The position numbers were made by a program, and so were the translations under genes. The notes beneath the pieces were generated by a model. The model was not told the DNA's origin. It made no database searches and saw only the letters and a program-made list of their open reading frames with translations. A stretch of DNA of 55,702 nt, taken from assembly GCA_014655195.1 (NCBI GenBank), contig BNBH01000039.1, forward strand, positions 1 to 55,702. Direction: 5' to 3'. The DNA is from Streptomyces cellulosae (GTDB lineage Bacteria > Actinomycetota > Actinomycetes > Streptomycetales > Streptomycetaceae). The stretch's first letter is position 1. The number at the start of each line of letters is the position of its first letter. Positions 30,171 through 37,418 of this stretch are shown here, piece after piece.

Positions 30171-31493
30171 ATGAGCACGACCCCTCCACCACCGAGCGCC
30201 CTGACCGGAACCCCACGCCCCGTCAATCCCGAACCCCCCTCCGAGGACGGGGCGTTCGGCTGGCTGCGCGCGCTCGGCCCGCGCGGCCGGCGCGCCTTCG
30301 GCGGCGCTTTCGGCGGCTATGCCCTGGATTCGTACGACTACTTCACGCTGCCGCTGACGATGGTGGCGCTGTCCGCGTACTTCGGCCTGAACAGCGGCCA
30401 GACCGGGCTGCTGACCACCGTGACCCTGATCGTCTCGGCGGTCGGCGGCGCCCTCGCCGGCGTCCTCGCGGACCGTATCGGCCGGGTCAAGGCGCTGCTG
30501 CTGACCGTGATCACCTACGCGGTGTTCACCGTGGCCTGCGGTTTCGCCCCCAACTACGAGACGCTGCTGGTTTTCCGCGCCCTCCAGGGCCTCGGATTCG
30601 GCGGCGAGTGGGCGGTCGGCGCGATCCTGGTCGCCGAGTACGCCGGCGCCAAGCACCGGGGCCGCACCCTCGGAGCGGTGCAGAGCTCCTGGGCCGTGGG
30701 CTGGGGTCTGGCCGTGATCGTCTACACGGCGGTCTTCTCACTCGTCGACGGCGACCTGGCCTGGCGCGTGATGTTCTGGACCGGCGCGCTTCCCGCGCTG
30801 CTCGTGGTGTGGGTGCGGCGCAGCGTTCAGGACGCGCCGGAGGCGGCAGCCGCGCGCGAGAAGAGCGCCGGCAAGGGGTCGTTCGCGGCGATCTTCCGGC
30901 CCTCCCGTGCGGGCTCCCCCGGGCTGCTGCGCACCACCCTGTTCGCGGTACTGCTCTCCACCGGTGTGCAGGGCGGCTACTACACCCTCGCCACCTGGGT
31001 GCCGACCTACCTCAAGAGCGAGCGCGACCTGTCGGTCGTGGGCACCGGCGGCTATCTCACGTTCCTCATCTCGGGCGCCTTCATCGGCTATCTGACGGGC
31101 GGTTACCTCACCGACCTGCTGGGCCGCCGGCGCAACATCTGGCTGTTCGCCCTGCTGTCGGCGGTGTGCATCGTCGCGTACACGAACATCCCCAGCGGCG
31201 CGAACACCCTGGTCCTCGTGCTCGGCTTCCCGCTCGGATTCTGCATGTCGGCCATCTTCAGCGGCTTCGGCTCCTACCTGAGCGAGCTGTACCCGACGGC
31301 CGTGCGCGGCACCGGACAGGGCTTCACCTACAACACCGGCCGCGCCGTCGGCGCCGTCTTCCCCACCACCGTCGGCTTCCTCGCCGACAGCTGGGGCGTC
31401 GGCGGCGCCCTGGTCTTCGGCGCGATCGGCTACGGCCTGGCCGCGCTGGCGCTGCTGGGGCTGCCGGAGACCCGCGGAAAGGAGCTGGAGTGA
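30171..31493 (+). CDS. MFS transporter, probably for 5-oxoproline or a related carboxylate
   Basis: This 440-aa membrane protein of the major facilitator superfamily has about 12 hydrophobic segments. The loop motif ADRIGRVKALLLTV (cytoplasmic loop 2-3) and ALQGLGFGGEWAVGAILVAEY resemble the metabolite:proton symporters of the aromatic acid/sialic acid type. The ATG at 30171 has GAGGTG upstream. It is the first gene of an operon; the next gene starts on its stop codon (GTGA overlap). Because all following genes act on 5-oxoproline or D-glutamate chemistry, uptake of 5-oxoproline is the simplest guess; the substrate is not visible in the sequence. Confidence 0.85.
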   Translation: MSTTPPPPSALTGTPRPVNPEPPSEDGAFGWLRALGPRGRRAFGGAFGGYALDSYDYFTLPLTMVALSAYFGLNSGQTGLLTTVTLIVSAVGGALAGVLADRIGRVKALLLTVITYAVFTVACGFAPNYETLLVFRALQGLGFGGEWAVGAILVAEYAGAKHRGRTLGAVQSSWAVGWGLAVIVYTAVFSLVDGDLAWRVMFWTGALPALLVVWVRRSVQDAPEAAAAREKSAGKGSFAAIFRPSRAGSPGLLRTTLFAVLLSTGVQGGYYTLATWVPTYLKSERDLSVVGTGGYLTFLISGAFIGYLTGGYLTDLLGRRRNIWLFALLSAVCIVAYTNIPSGANTLVLVLGFPLGFCMSAIFSGFGSYLSELYPTAVRGTGQGFTYNTGRAVGAVFPTTVGFLADSWGVGGALVFGAIGYGLAALALLGLPETRGKELE

Positions 31494-32335
31494 CACCCTC
31501 CGACGACGGCCTCCGCACCGCCGTGGACGAGCGCCCCGTGGTCCTCGCCGACGACACCACGCGCGCGTGGAGCCCGCGGACGGCCCGCGCCCGCTTCCGG
31601 GAGGGCCTGGCGATCCCCACGGCGGGCGTGGCCGCCGGGTACGCCCAGGCCAACCTGGTCTCCGTGCCCGCGGACTGGGCGTACGACATGCTGCTGTTCT
31701 GCCAGCGCAACCCGCGCCCGTGCCCCCTTCTCGACGTCACCGACGCCGGTTCGACGTCCACGGTGCTCGCCCCCGACGCCGACCTGCGCACCGATCTGCC
31801 GCGCTACCGGGTGTGGGAGGACGGCGAGCTGGTGGACGAGCCGACGGACGTACGGGCGTACTGGCGGGACGACCTGGTGTCCTTCCTCATCGGCTGCAGC
31901 TTCACCTTCGAGTGGGCGATCGCGGCGGCCGGGGTGCCGCTGCGCCATGTCGAGCAGGGCCGGAACGTCCCGATGTACCGGACGACGTGGCAGTGCCGTC
32001 CGGCGGGGCGGCTGAGCGGCCCGATGGTGGTGTCGATGCGCCCGGTGCCGCCGGAGCACCTCGACGCCGCCATCCGGGAGAGCGGTCTGATGCCGGCCGT
32101 GCACGGCGCCCCGGTGCACTGCGGCGATCCGTCCGCGCTCGGCATCGAGGACCTGGACCGCCCCGACTTCGGCGACCGGGTGGAGCCGCGACCGGACGAC
32201 ATCCCGGTGTTCTGGGCGTGCGGGGTCACCCCGCAGGCGGCGGTCATGGCGTCCCGGCCGCCGTTCGCCCTCACCCACGCGCCGGGCCGGATGTTCGTCG
32301 GCGACGCCCGGGACGAGCAGTTCCGCGTGGTCTGA
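31490..32335 (+). CDS. DUF1445 / D-glutamate cyclase family protein (putative hydro-lyase)
   Basis: This 281-aa soluble protein belongs to the putative hydro-lyase family DUF1445, related to mammalian D-glutamate cyclase, which interconverts D-glutamate and 5-oxo-D-proline. Family blocks seen: GYAQANLVSVPADWAYDML (about 50), FLIGCSFTFEWAI (about 130), CRPAGRLSGPMVVSMRP (about 170), VFWACGVTPQAA (about 240) and the terminal THAPGRMFVGDA. The GTG start overlaps the MFS stop by 4 nt with GGAAAGGAG upstream, showing coupled translation. Next to PxpABC, a role in feeding 5-oxoproline from D-glutamate or in handling the wrong enantiomer is plausible but not shown. Confidence 0.85.
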   Translation: MTPSDDGLRTAVDERPVVLADDTTRAWSPRTARARFREGLAIPTAGVAAGYAQANLVSVPADWAYDMLLFCQRNPRPCPLLDVTDAGSTSTVLAPDADLRTDLPRYRVWEDGELVDEPTDVRAYWRDDLVSFLIGCSFTFEWAIAAAGVPLRHVEQGRNVPMYRTTWQCRPAGRLSGPMVVSMRPVPPEHLDAAIRESGLMPAVHGAPVHCGDPSALGIEDLDRPDFGDRVEPRPDDIPVFWACGVTPQAAVMASRPPFALTHAPGRMFVGDARDEQFRVV

Positions 32336-32369
32336 CCGGCGCCCACCCTCACGGAGAGACGAAGGACCC

Positions 32370-33128
32370 ATGACCTCGATCGATCTCAACGCCGACCTCG
32401 GCGAGGGCTTCGGCCACTGGCGGCTCACCGACGACGAGCGGCTGCTTGCGGTGGTGACCAGCGCCAACCTGGCCTGCGGCTTCCACGCGGGGGACGCGCC
32501 CACCATGCGCCGGGTGTGCGAACTCGCCGCCGCCCGCGGGGTGCGGATCGGCGCCCAGGTCTCCTACCGGGACCTGGCGGGGTTCGGGCGGCGGGCGATG
32601 GACGTGCCGCCCCCCGAGCTGACGGCCGAGGTGGCGTACCAGATCGGCGCCCTCGAGGTGTTCGCCCGCGCGGCCGGGACCCGCGTCGCGTACGTCAAGC
32701 CGCACGGCGCGCTCTACAACCGGGTGGTGCGCGACGAGGAGCAGGCGCGCGCGGTGGTCGACGGGGTGGTCCTCGCCGACCCCACCCTGCCCGTGCTCGG
32801 GCTGCCCGGCTCACGGCTGCTGGAACTGGCCGCGAAGGCGGGCCTCCCGGCGGTCGAGGAGGCGTTCGCGGACCGCGCGTACACCGACGAGGGCACGCTG
32901 GTGGCGCGCGGTCAGGAGGGCGCCCTGGTCACCGACCCGGGGGCCGTCCTGGAGCGTTCGGTGGACCTGGCCCGGAGCGGGGAGGTCGTGACGCTCTCCG
33001 GGCGGCGCATCGCGATGAGGGCCCGCTCCTTGTGCCTGCACGGCGACACCCCCGGCGCGGTGGAGCTGGCACGGCGGGTGCGGGACGCCCTGGAGGCGTC
33101 CGGGGTGCGCGTGGAGGCGTTCACATGA
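32370..33128 (+). CDS. pxpA: 5-oxoprolinase subunit A (LamB/YcsF family)
   Basis: This 252-aa subunit of the bacterial ATP-dependent 5-oxoprolinase PxpABC opens 5-oxoproline to glutamate. The family signature IDLNADLGEGFGHW lies at 4-17, with SANLACGFHAGDAPTMRR (about 30-48), YVKPHGALYNRVV (about 108-120) and the C-terminal LCLHGDTPGA. GGAGAGACGAAGGA precedes the ATG. Its stop overlaps the pxpB start by 4 nt. PxpA is expected to work in a complex with PxpB and PxpC, all encoded next. Confidence 0.94.
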   Translation: MTSIDLNADLGEGFGHWRLTDDERLLAVVTSANLACGFHAGDAPTMRRVCELAAARGVRIGAQVSYRDLAGFGRRAMDVPPPELTAEVAYQIGALEVFARAAGTRVAYVKPHGALYNRVVRDEEQARAVVDGVVLADPTLPVLGLPGSRLLELAAKAGLPAVEEAFADRAYTDEGTLVARGQEGALVTDPGAVLERSVDLARSGEVVTLSGRRIAMRARSLCLHGDTPGAVELARRVRDALEASGVRVEAFT

Positions 33129-33754
33129 GGACGCTGCCCGTCGGCACGGACGCGCTGCTCGTCGAGGTCGCCTCGGGAGAGGATGCGCAGGCGCTCCTCG
33201 CCGACCTGCTGCGCCGACGGGCGGAGGGGTTCCTGACGGCCCGTGAGATCGTCCCGGCCGCGCGCACGGTCCTGCTCGACGGCCTGCCCGAGCCCGCCCG
33301 CCTGGCCGCCGAACTCACCTCCCGCCCGGTGCCGCCCGTGCCCCCGCGCGCGGGCGGGACGGTCGAGATCCCGGTGCGGTACGACGGTCCGGACCTGGCG
33401 GACGTGGCGGCGCACTGGGGCGTCGGGGAGGCGGAGGTCGCGCGCATCCACGCGGGCGTCGAGTTCCGTGCGGCCTTCTGCGGCTTCGCCCCCGGCTTCG
33501 GCTACCTCACGGGCCTTCCCGCCCCCTACGAGGTGCCCCGCCGGTCCGCCCCGCGTACGTCCGTCCCGGCGGGCTCGGTGGCCCTTGCCGGGCCGTACAC
33601 GAGCGTCTACCCGCGTCCCTCCCCCGGCGGGTGGCAGCTCATCGGCACCACGGACGCCGTGCTGTGGGACCACACCCGGGAGCCGGCGGCGCTGCTCTCG
33701 CCGGGCACGCGCGTGCGGTTCGTCCCGGTCCCCTCGACGGGGCCGGCGACATGA
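33125..33754 (+). CDS. pxpB: 5-oxoprolinase subunit B (KipI/allophanate hydrolase subunit 1 family)
   Basis: This 209-aa protein carries the subunit-1 fold. Diagnostic blocks are VEIPVRYDGPDLADVA (about 80), FCGFAPGFGYLTGLP (about 119-133), PRTSVPAGSVALAG and SPGGWQLIGTTDAVLWD (about 162-180). Homologues are PxpB and KipI. It is an independent gene here, whereas PxpB and PxpC are fused in some bacteria. It overlaps pxpA and pxpC by 4 nt at each end, so the three subunits should be made in balance. Confidence 0.93.
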   Translation: MRTLPVGTDALLVEVASGEDAQALLADLLRRRAEGFLTAREIVPAARTVLLDGLPEPARLAAELTSRPVPPVPPRAGGTVEIPVRYDGPDLADVAAHWGVGEAEVARIHAGVEFRAAFCGFAPGFGYLTGLPAPYEVPRRSAPRTSVPAGSVALAGPYTSVYPRPSPGGWQLIGTTDAVLWDHTREPAALLSPGTRVRFVPVPSTGPAT

Positions 33755-34629
33755 CGGACCGCGCGCTCTCCGTCGTCCGCGCGGGCGCCCTGACGACCGT
33801 TCAGGACCGCGGCCGGCCCGGCCACGCCCACCTGGGCGTCCCCCGCTCCGGCGCGCTGGACGGCCCGGCCGCCGCGCTCGCCAGCCGGCTCGTGGGCAAC
33901 GGGCCGGACGCGGCCGTCCTGGAGACCACCCTCGACGGCTGCTCCCTGCGGCCACGGTCCGCCGTCACCGTGGCGGTGACCGGGGCGCCGTGCCGGGTGA
34001 CGGTGGACGGGCGCCCTGCGGCGTGGGGAGCGCCGGTGCGGGTGCGGGCGGGGGCCGTGCTGGACGTCGGGCCCGCGGTGCTGGGGGTACGGGCGTACGT
34101 CGCCGTGTCCGGTGGGGTGGCCGTCGAGCCGGTGCTCGGGAGCCGGTCCACGGACCTGCTGTCCGGGCTGGGGCCCGCGCCGTTGACGGACGGGGCGGTG
34201 CTGCCGCTGGGGGCGCCAACGGGGGTGCACGCGTGCGTGGATGTGGCTCCTCAGGTGGGGCCGCCGGCGGAACTGGTGCTGCGGGTCGTTCTTGGGCCGC
34301 GGGACGGCTGGTTCACGGCGGGGGCCGTGCGGCGGTTCCTGTCGGCGGTGTTCTTTGTCTCGCCGGCGAGCAATCGCATCGGGGTGCGGACGACGGGGCC
34401 GGTGTTGGAGCGGGCTCGGGGGGAGGAGTTGGCGAGTGAGGGGGTGGTGTGGGGGGCTGTGCAGGTGCCTCCGGCGGGGGTGCCGGTGATCTTTCTCGCC
34501 GATCATCCGACGACCGGGGGGTATCCGGTGATCGGGGTGGTGCACGCGGCGGATCTGCCGGCGGCGGGGCAGGCTCGGCCGGGGACGGCTGTGCGGTTCG
34601 TGGCGGGGCGGGGGTGTGGGGGTCTCTGA
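33751..34629 (+). CDS. pxpC: 5-oxoprolinase subunit C (KipA/allophanate hydrolase subunit 2 family)
   Basis: This 292-aa biotin-dependent-carboxylase-like protein has the usual opening VVRAGALTTVQDRGRPGHAH (about 8-27), GVPRSGALDGPAAALASRLVGN (about 28-50), the middle LGVRAYVAVSGGV, and the C-terminal IFLADHPTTGGYPVIGVV (about 249-266). It completes PxpABC. The last third of the gene uses noticeably fewer third-position C codons and more GGG/GTG codons than the first part, a local composition drift toward the repeat-rich 3' flank. It is the last gene of the operon. Confidence 0.93.
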   Translation: MTDRALSVVRAGALTTVQDRGRPGHAHLGVPRSGALDGPAAALASRLVGNGPDAAVLETTLDGCSLRPRSAVTVAVTGAPCRVTVDGRPAAWGAPVRVRAGAVLDVGPAVLGVRAYVAVSGGVAVEPVLGSRSTDLLSGLGPAPLTDGAVLPLGAPTGVHACVDVAPQVGPPAELVLRVVLGPRDGWFTAGAVRRFLSAVFFVSPASNRIGVRTTGPVLERARGEELASEGVVWGAVQVPPAGVPVIFLADHPTTGGYPVIGVVHAADLPAAGQARPGTAVRFVAGRGCGGL

Positions 34630-34712
34630 GGAGGTTCCTCGCCCCCGCCGCCCCTTCCCGTCCCGTCCCTGGGGCTGCGCCTCAGACCCCCAATCGGCCC
34701 TTCGGACCTCGT

Positions 34713-34801
34713 CCTCAAGCGCCGGACGGACTGGAATTGCCCTGCCGGGCAACACTCCGGCCCCTCCGGCGCTTGAGGAGCGGGGTTCGGGGCGGAGCCC
34801 C
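34713..34801. repeat. Streptomyces intergenic repeat (SIR-like inverted repeat), likely terminator of the pxp operon
   Basis: CCTCAAGCGCCGGA (34713-34726) is mirrored perfectly by TCCGGCGCTTGAGG (34765-34778) around a 38-nt loop. A GGGGC-GGA-GCCCC hairpin follows at 34789-34801, up to the stop of the HEAT-repeat gene. This AAGCGCCGGACGG-type element recurs in many Streptomyces intergenic regions (remembered, not searched). Between two convergent genes it can end transcription from both sides. Confidence 0.75.
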
Positions 34802-34804
34802 GGG

Positions 34805-36223
34805 TCATACAGCCGTGCCCTCCGGGCCGATTCTGCTGCGGACCGCTGTCTGGACCTCCGCCTCCTCCGCCGGGTCGGCGGCCAGGCGGCGGAGGCGGTC
34901 CACCACGCGCGCGTCGCCCGTCTCGGCATGGCGGGCCGCGATCTCGCGGGTGGTCTCCTCGCAGTCCCACAGGCATTCGACGGCGAAGCCCGTGGGGAAG
35001 GACGGGTCGGTGGCGGCGAGGGCGCGGGCGGCGCGGCCGCGGAGGTGGGAGGAGGCGGTCTCGCGGTAGATGTGCCGCAGGACTGGTGCGGCACAGACGA
35101 TGCCGAGGCGCCCGGCGCCGTCGACGAGCGTCCACAGGGTCGTCGCGTCGGGACCTTCGCCCCGTACGGCCTCGCGGAGCGCCGCGAGGACCAGGTCGCG
35201 GTCGCGTGTGCCGCCCCGGCAGGCGAGGACGCGGGCGGCGGCCTCGCCGAGGGCGTCGGGCCGCCGGGCCCAGCCGCGCGCCCGGTCGACGGCGGCCACG
35301 CTGCGCATGCGTTCGAAGGCGTCGACGGCGGCTTCCACGACGGCCGTCGAGCCGTCGGCCGCGGCGGTCTCGATCAGGTCGAGGGCGTCGGGATCGGCGG
35401 TGTCGGCGAGGTAGCGCAGGGCCGTGCAGCGGGCGCCGTCTGAGCCGTCCCGGGCGGCGCGGACGATCTCCGCGCGGTCCTCGGGCCCCGCCACGGCGGA
35501 GAGGCAGCGGGCGGCCGGCACATGGAGGGCGGCGCCGCGGTCCATGCCCTGCTGGGCCCAGTCGAACACGGCCTGGACGCTCCAGCCGGGGCGTGGCCCG
35601 GCGGGCCGCATCTGCCGTTGCCAGCGGTCGAAGGAGCCGGCCTCCTGGGCGGCCCGTACGCGCGTGGCGACGGCGGGGCGCGGATCGTCGGCCCACAGGC
35701 GCCAGGGACGGGGTTCGAAGGCGTCGCGGACGGTCGCGGCCAGTTCGGCCTCGCCCTCGGCGTCGGTGGCGAACCGCGCGAGCACCGGGGCGGCGAGGGA
35801 GCGCAGGCCGGCGTCGTCGTCGCGGAGGGCGAGTTCGTCGAGGGCCCAGGCCCAGTTGGTGCCCTGGGCGGCGTACCTGCGCAACAGGTGCAGGGCGTCC
35901 TGCCTGCTGTAGGAGGCGAGGTGGCCCAGGACGGCGAGGGCGAGTCCGGTGCGTGACTCGTCGGTGTCGAGGACGTCCTCGGGGTCGAAGAGGTGCGCCT
36001 CGATCGCCTCGAGTCCGCCGTGCAGGTCGAGGTAGAGGCGGGCGTAGTACAGGGAGCGGTTCTCCACCTGCCAGTCGTGGCGCGGGTCGCGCAGCACACA
36101 GTGGTTCAGCGCCGCGAGCGCCTCGGACCGCGGGGCGGTGAGCGCGTGCAGTGTGCCGTCGCCGCGGCCCCGCTGGAGCAGGCCGAGCAGCGTGCCGCTG
36201 GGCGCTATGACCGGATCGAACAT
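34805..36223 (-). CDS. HEAT-repeat protein
   Basis: This 472-aa all-helical protein contains several HEAT/PBS-lyase-type repeats, visible as segments such as ARCTALRYLADTADPDALDL (about 260), AVVEAAVDAFERMRSVAAVD, LGEAAARVLACRGGTRDRDL and LRGRAARALAATDPSFPTG. Such superhelices bind other proteins; no catalytic motif is present. The ATG at 36223 (FDPVIAPSG) is taken as start; a GTG 15 nt upstream is also possible. It is transcribed alone on the minus strand. Partner unknown. Confidence 0.82.
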   Translation of the reverse strand: MFDPVIAPSGTLLGLLQRGRGDGTLHALTAPRSEALAALNHCVLRDPRHDWQVENRSLYYARLYLDLHGGLEAIEAHLFDPEDVLDTDESRTGLALAVLGHLASYSRQDALHLLRRYAAQGTNWAWALDELALRDDDAGLRSLAAPVLARFATDAEGEAELAATVRDAFEPRPWRLWADDPRPAVATRVRAAQEAGSFDRWQRQMRPAGPRPGWSVQAVFDWAQQGMDRGAALHVPAARCLSAVAGPEDRAEIVRAARDGSDGARCTALRYLADTADPDALDLIETAAADGSTAVVEAAVDAFERMRSVAAVDRARGWARRPDALGEAAARVLACRGGTRDRDLVLAALREAVRGEGPDATTLWTLVDGAGRLGIVCAAPVLRHIYRETASSHLRGRAARALAATDPSFPTGFAVECLWDCEETTREIAARHAETGDARVVDRLRRLAADPAEEAEVQTAVRSRIGPEGTAV

Positions 36224-36523
36224 GGGAAACAGCCTCACATCAAGCGTCGACGCAACCGGGAGTGTGGATTACCTGGCCGCGTGACAACACGTCGGGGCGC
36301 CCGCCGTTTCCTGCTTGTTGTAGACCATCTCTCTCTGCCTCTCGTCGGTGGCCCATGCGGACCGCGTCACGGCCCGCGCGGTGCGGCAACACCTGCCCAG
36401 CCATCGCGTCCGTGAATCACGTCGTCATGATGACCCGGCGGTCACATCTACCGCGACCGTATTTCGGCGGCCCTGTACCGCCTCCCCCGTTTTCCGTGTC
36501 GTCGCTGGTCGGAGCGGAGTCGC

Positions 36524-36916
36524 TCAGCTCTTGCCGAAGAGCTCGAGCAGCTCCGTGCGGGCGAACATCCTGGCCGTGTCGACGGCCGAGGGGGTGCCCG
36601 CGGAGGGGTCGGCGCCGCCCTCGAGGAGGGCCTTGACGACGTCGGTCTCGCCCTTGAAGACCGCTCCCGCGAGTGGCGTCTGGCCGCGGTCGTTGACGCG
36701 GTCGGCGTCAGCGCCGCGGGCGAGCAGGGCGCGCACCGCCTCGGCGTGACCGTGGTAGGCGGCGAGCATCACGAGGGAGTCGCCGCGGTCGTTGGTGAGG
36801 TCGGCGGGGACGCCCGCGTCGACGTAGGCCACGAGTTCCTCGGTGCGGCCCCTCCGGGCCAGATCGAAGATCTTGGTCGCGAGCTCCACGACCTCGGGGT
36901 CGGGGGCTTCACTCAT
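36524..36916 (-). CDS. Ankyrin-repeat protein
   Basis: This 130-aa cytoplasmic protein is made of about three ankyrin repeats after a short helical start: RRGRTEELVAYVDAGVPADL, NDRGDSLVMLAAYHGHAEAV followed by RALLARGADAD, and NDRGQTPLAGAVFKGETDVV followed by KALLEGGADPS. Ankyrin repeats mediate protein binding. In many bacteria such small proteins adjoin catalase genes, but none is here. The ATG at 36916 has GAGGCGG upstream; the longer frame to 37099 lacks a ribosome site. A gap of 300 bp separates it from the HEAT gene; nothing was recognised there. Confidence 0.88.
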   Translation of the reverse strand: MSEAPDPEVVELATKIFDLARRGRTEELVAYVDAGVPADLTNDRGDSLVMLAAYHGHAEAVRALLARGADADRVNDRGQTPLAGAVFKGETDVVKALLEGGADPSAGTPSAVDTARMFARTELLELFGKS

Positions 36917-37174
36917 CGCCGGACCGCCTCTCACTGCACAGGTACACGCATCGGGAACAGGACGTACGTCTGCTCGTGGGGCAGCCGTACGGGTGAATCG
37001 CCAGGGTACTGGCTCGCGCGGCACATGAGCCGACACGGCCGCGGTAATGATCACCGCGGACACGGCCCGGCATTCGGGCGGATATCCACCCAGTTGCACC
37101 TTTTATCGTATAGACACATGCTGTGATCAGGGAAGTACTCATGGTGACTGCCCCCGTGAACCAGGAGAACTCAC

Positions 37175-37369
37175 ATGATCATCTCGATCTCATGCGTGGT
37201 GCTGCTCGGCATCGTCGTCTTCATCTTCTTCCGCAAGGACGGACTGAAGCTGTCGCACGCACTGGTGGCGATGCTGTTCGGCTTCTATCTGGCCAGCACG
37301 GCCATCGCGCCGAGCATCAAGGCGGGCGGCGAGAGCCTCGCCGGCCTCCTGGGCGGGTTCAAGTTCTGA
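37175..37369 (+). CDS. Tiny membrane protein upstream of the FtsK-like gene
   Basis: This 64-aa protein has two hydrophobic segments, ISISCVVLLGIVVFIFF (about 3-19) and HALVAMLFGFYLASTAI (about 28-44), and a short Gly-rich tail (AGGESLAGLLGGFKF). AGGAGA lies 8 nt before the ATG. It is 49 bp upstream of an FtsK-like gene on the same strand. Small hydrophobic proteins next to TraB/FtsK-like genes are typical of Streptomyces conjugative elements (Spd proteins), so this pair may descend from such an element; this is inference. Function unknown. Confidence 0.75.
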   Translation: MIISISCVVLLGIVVFIFFRKDGLKLSHALVAMLFGFYLASTAIAPSIKAGGESLAGLLGGFKF

Positions 37370-37418
37370 CCCGTCCGACCACGCCCCGCCCGCCCGTACG
37401 CACCCTCTGGAGACAGTA

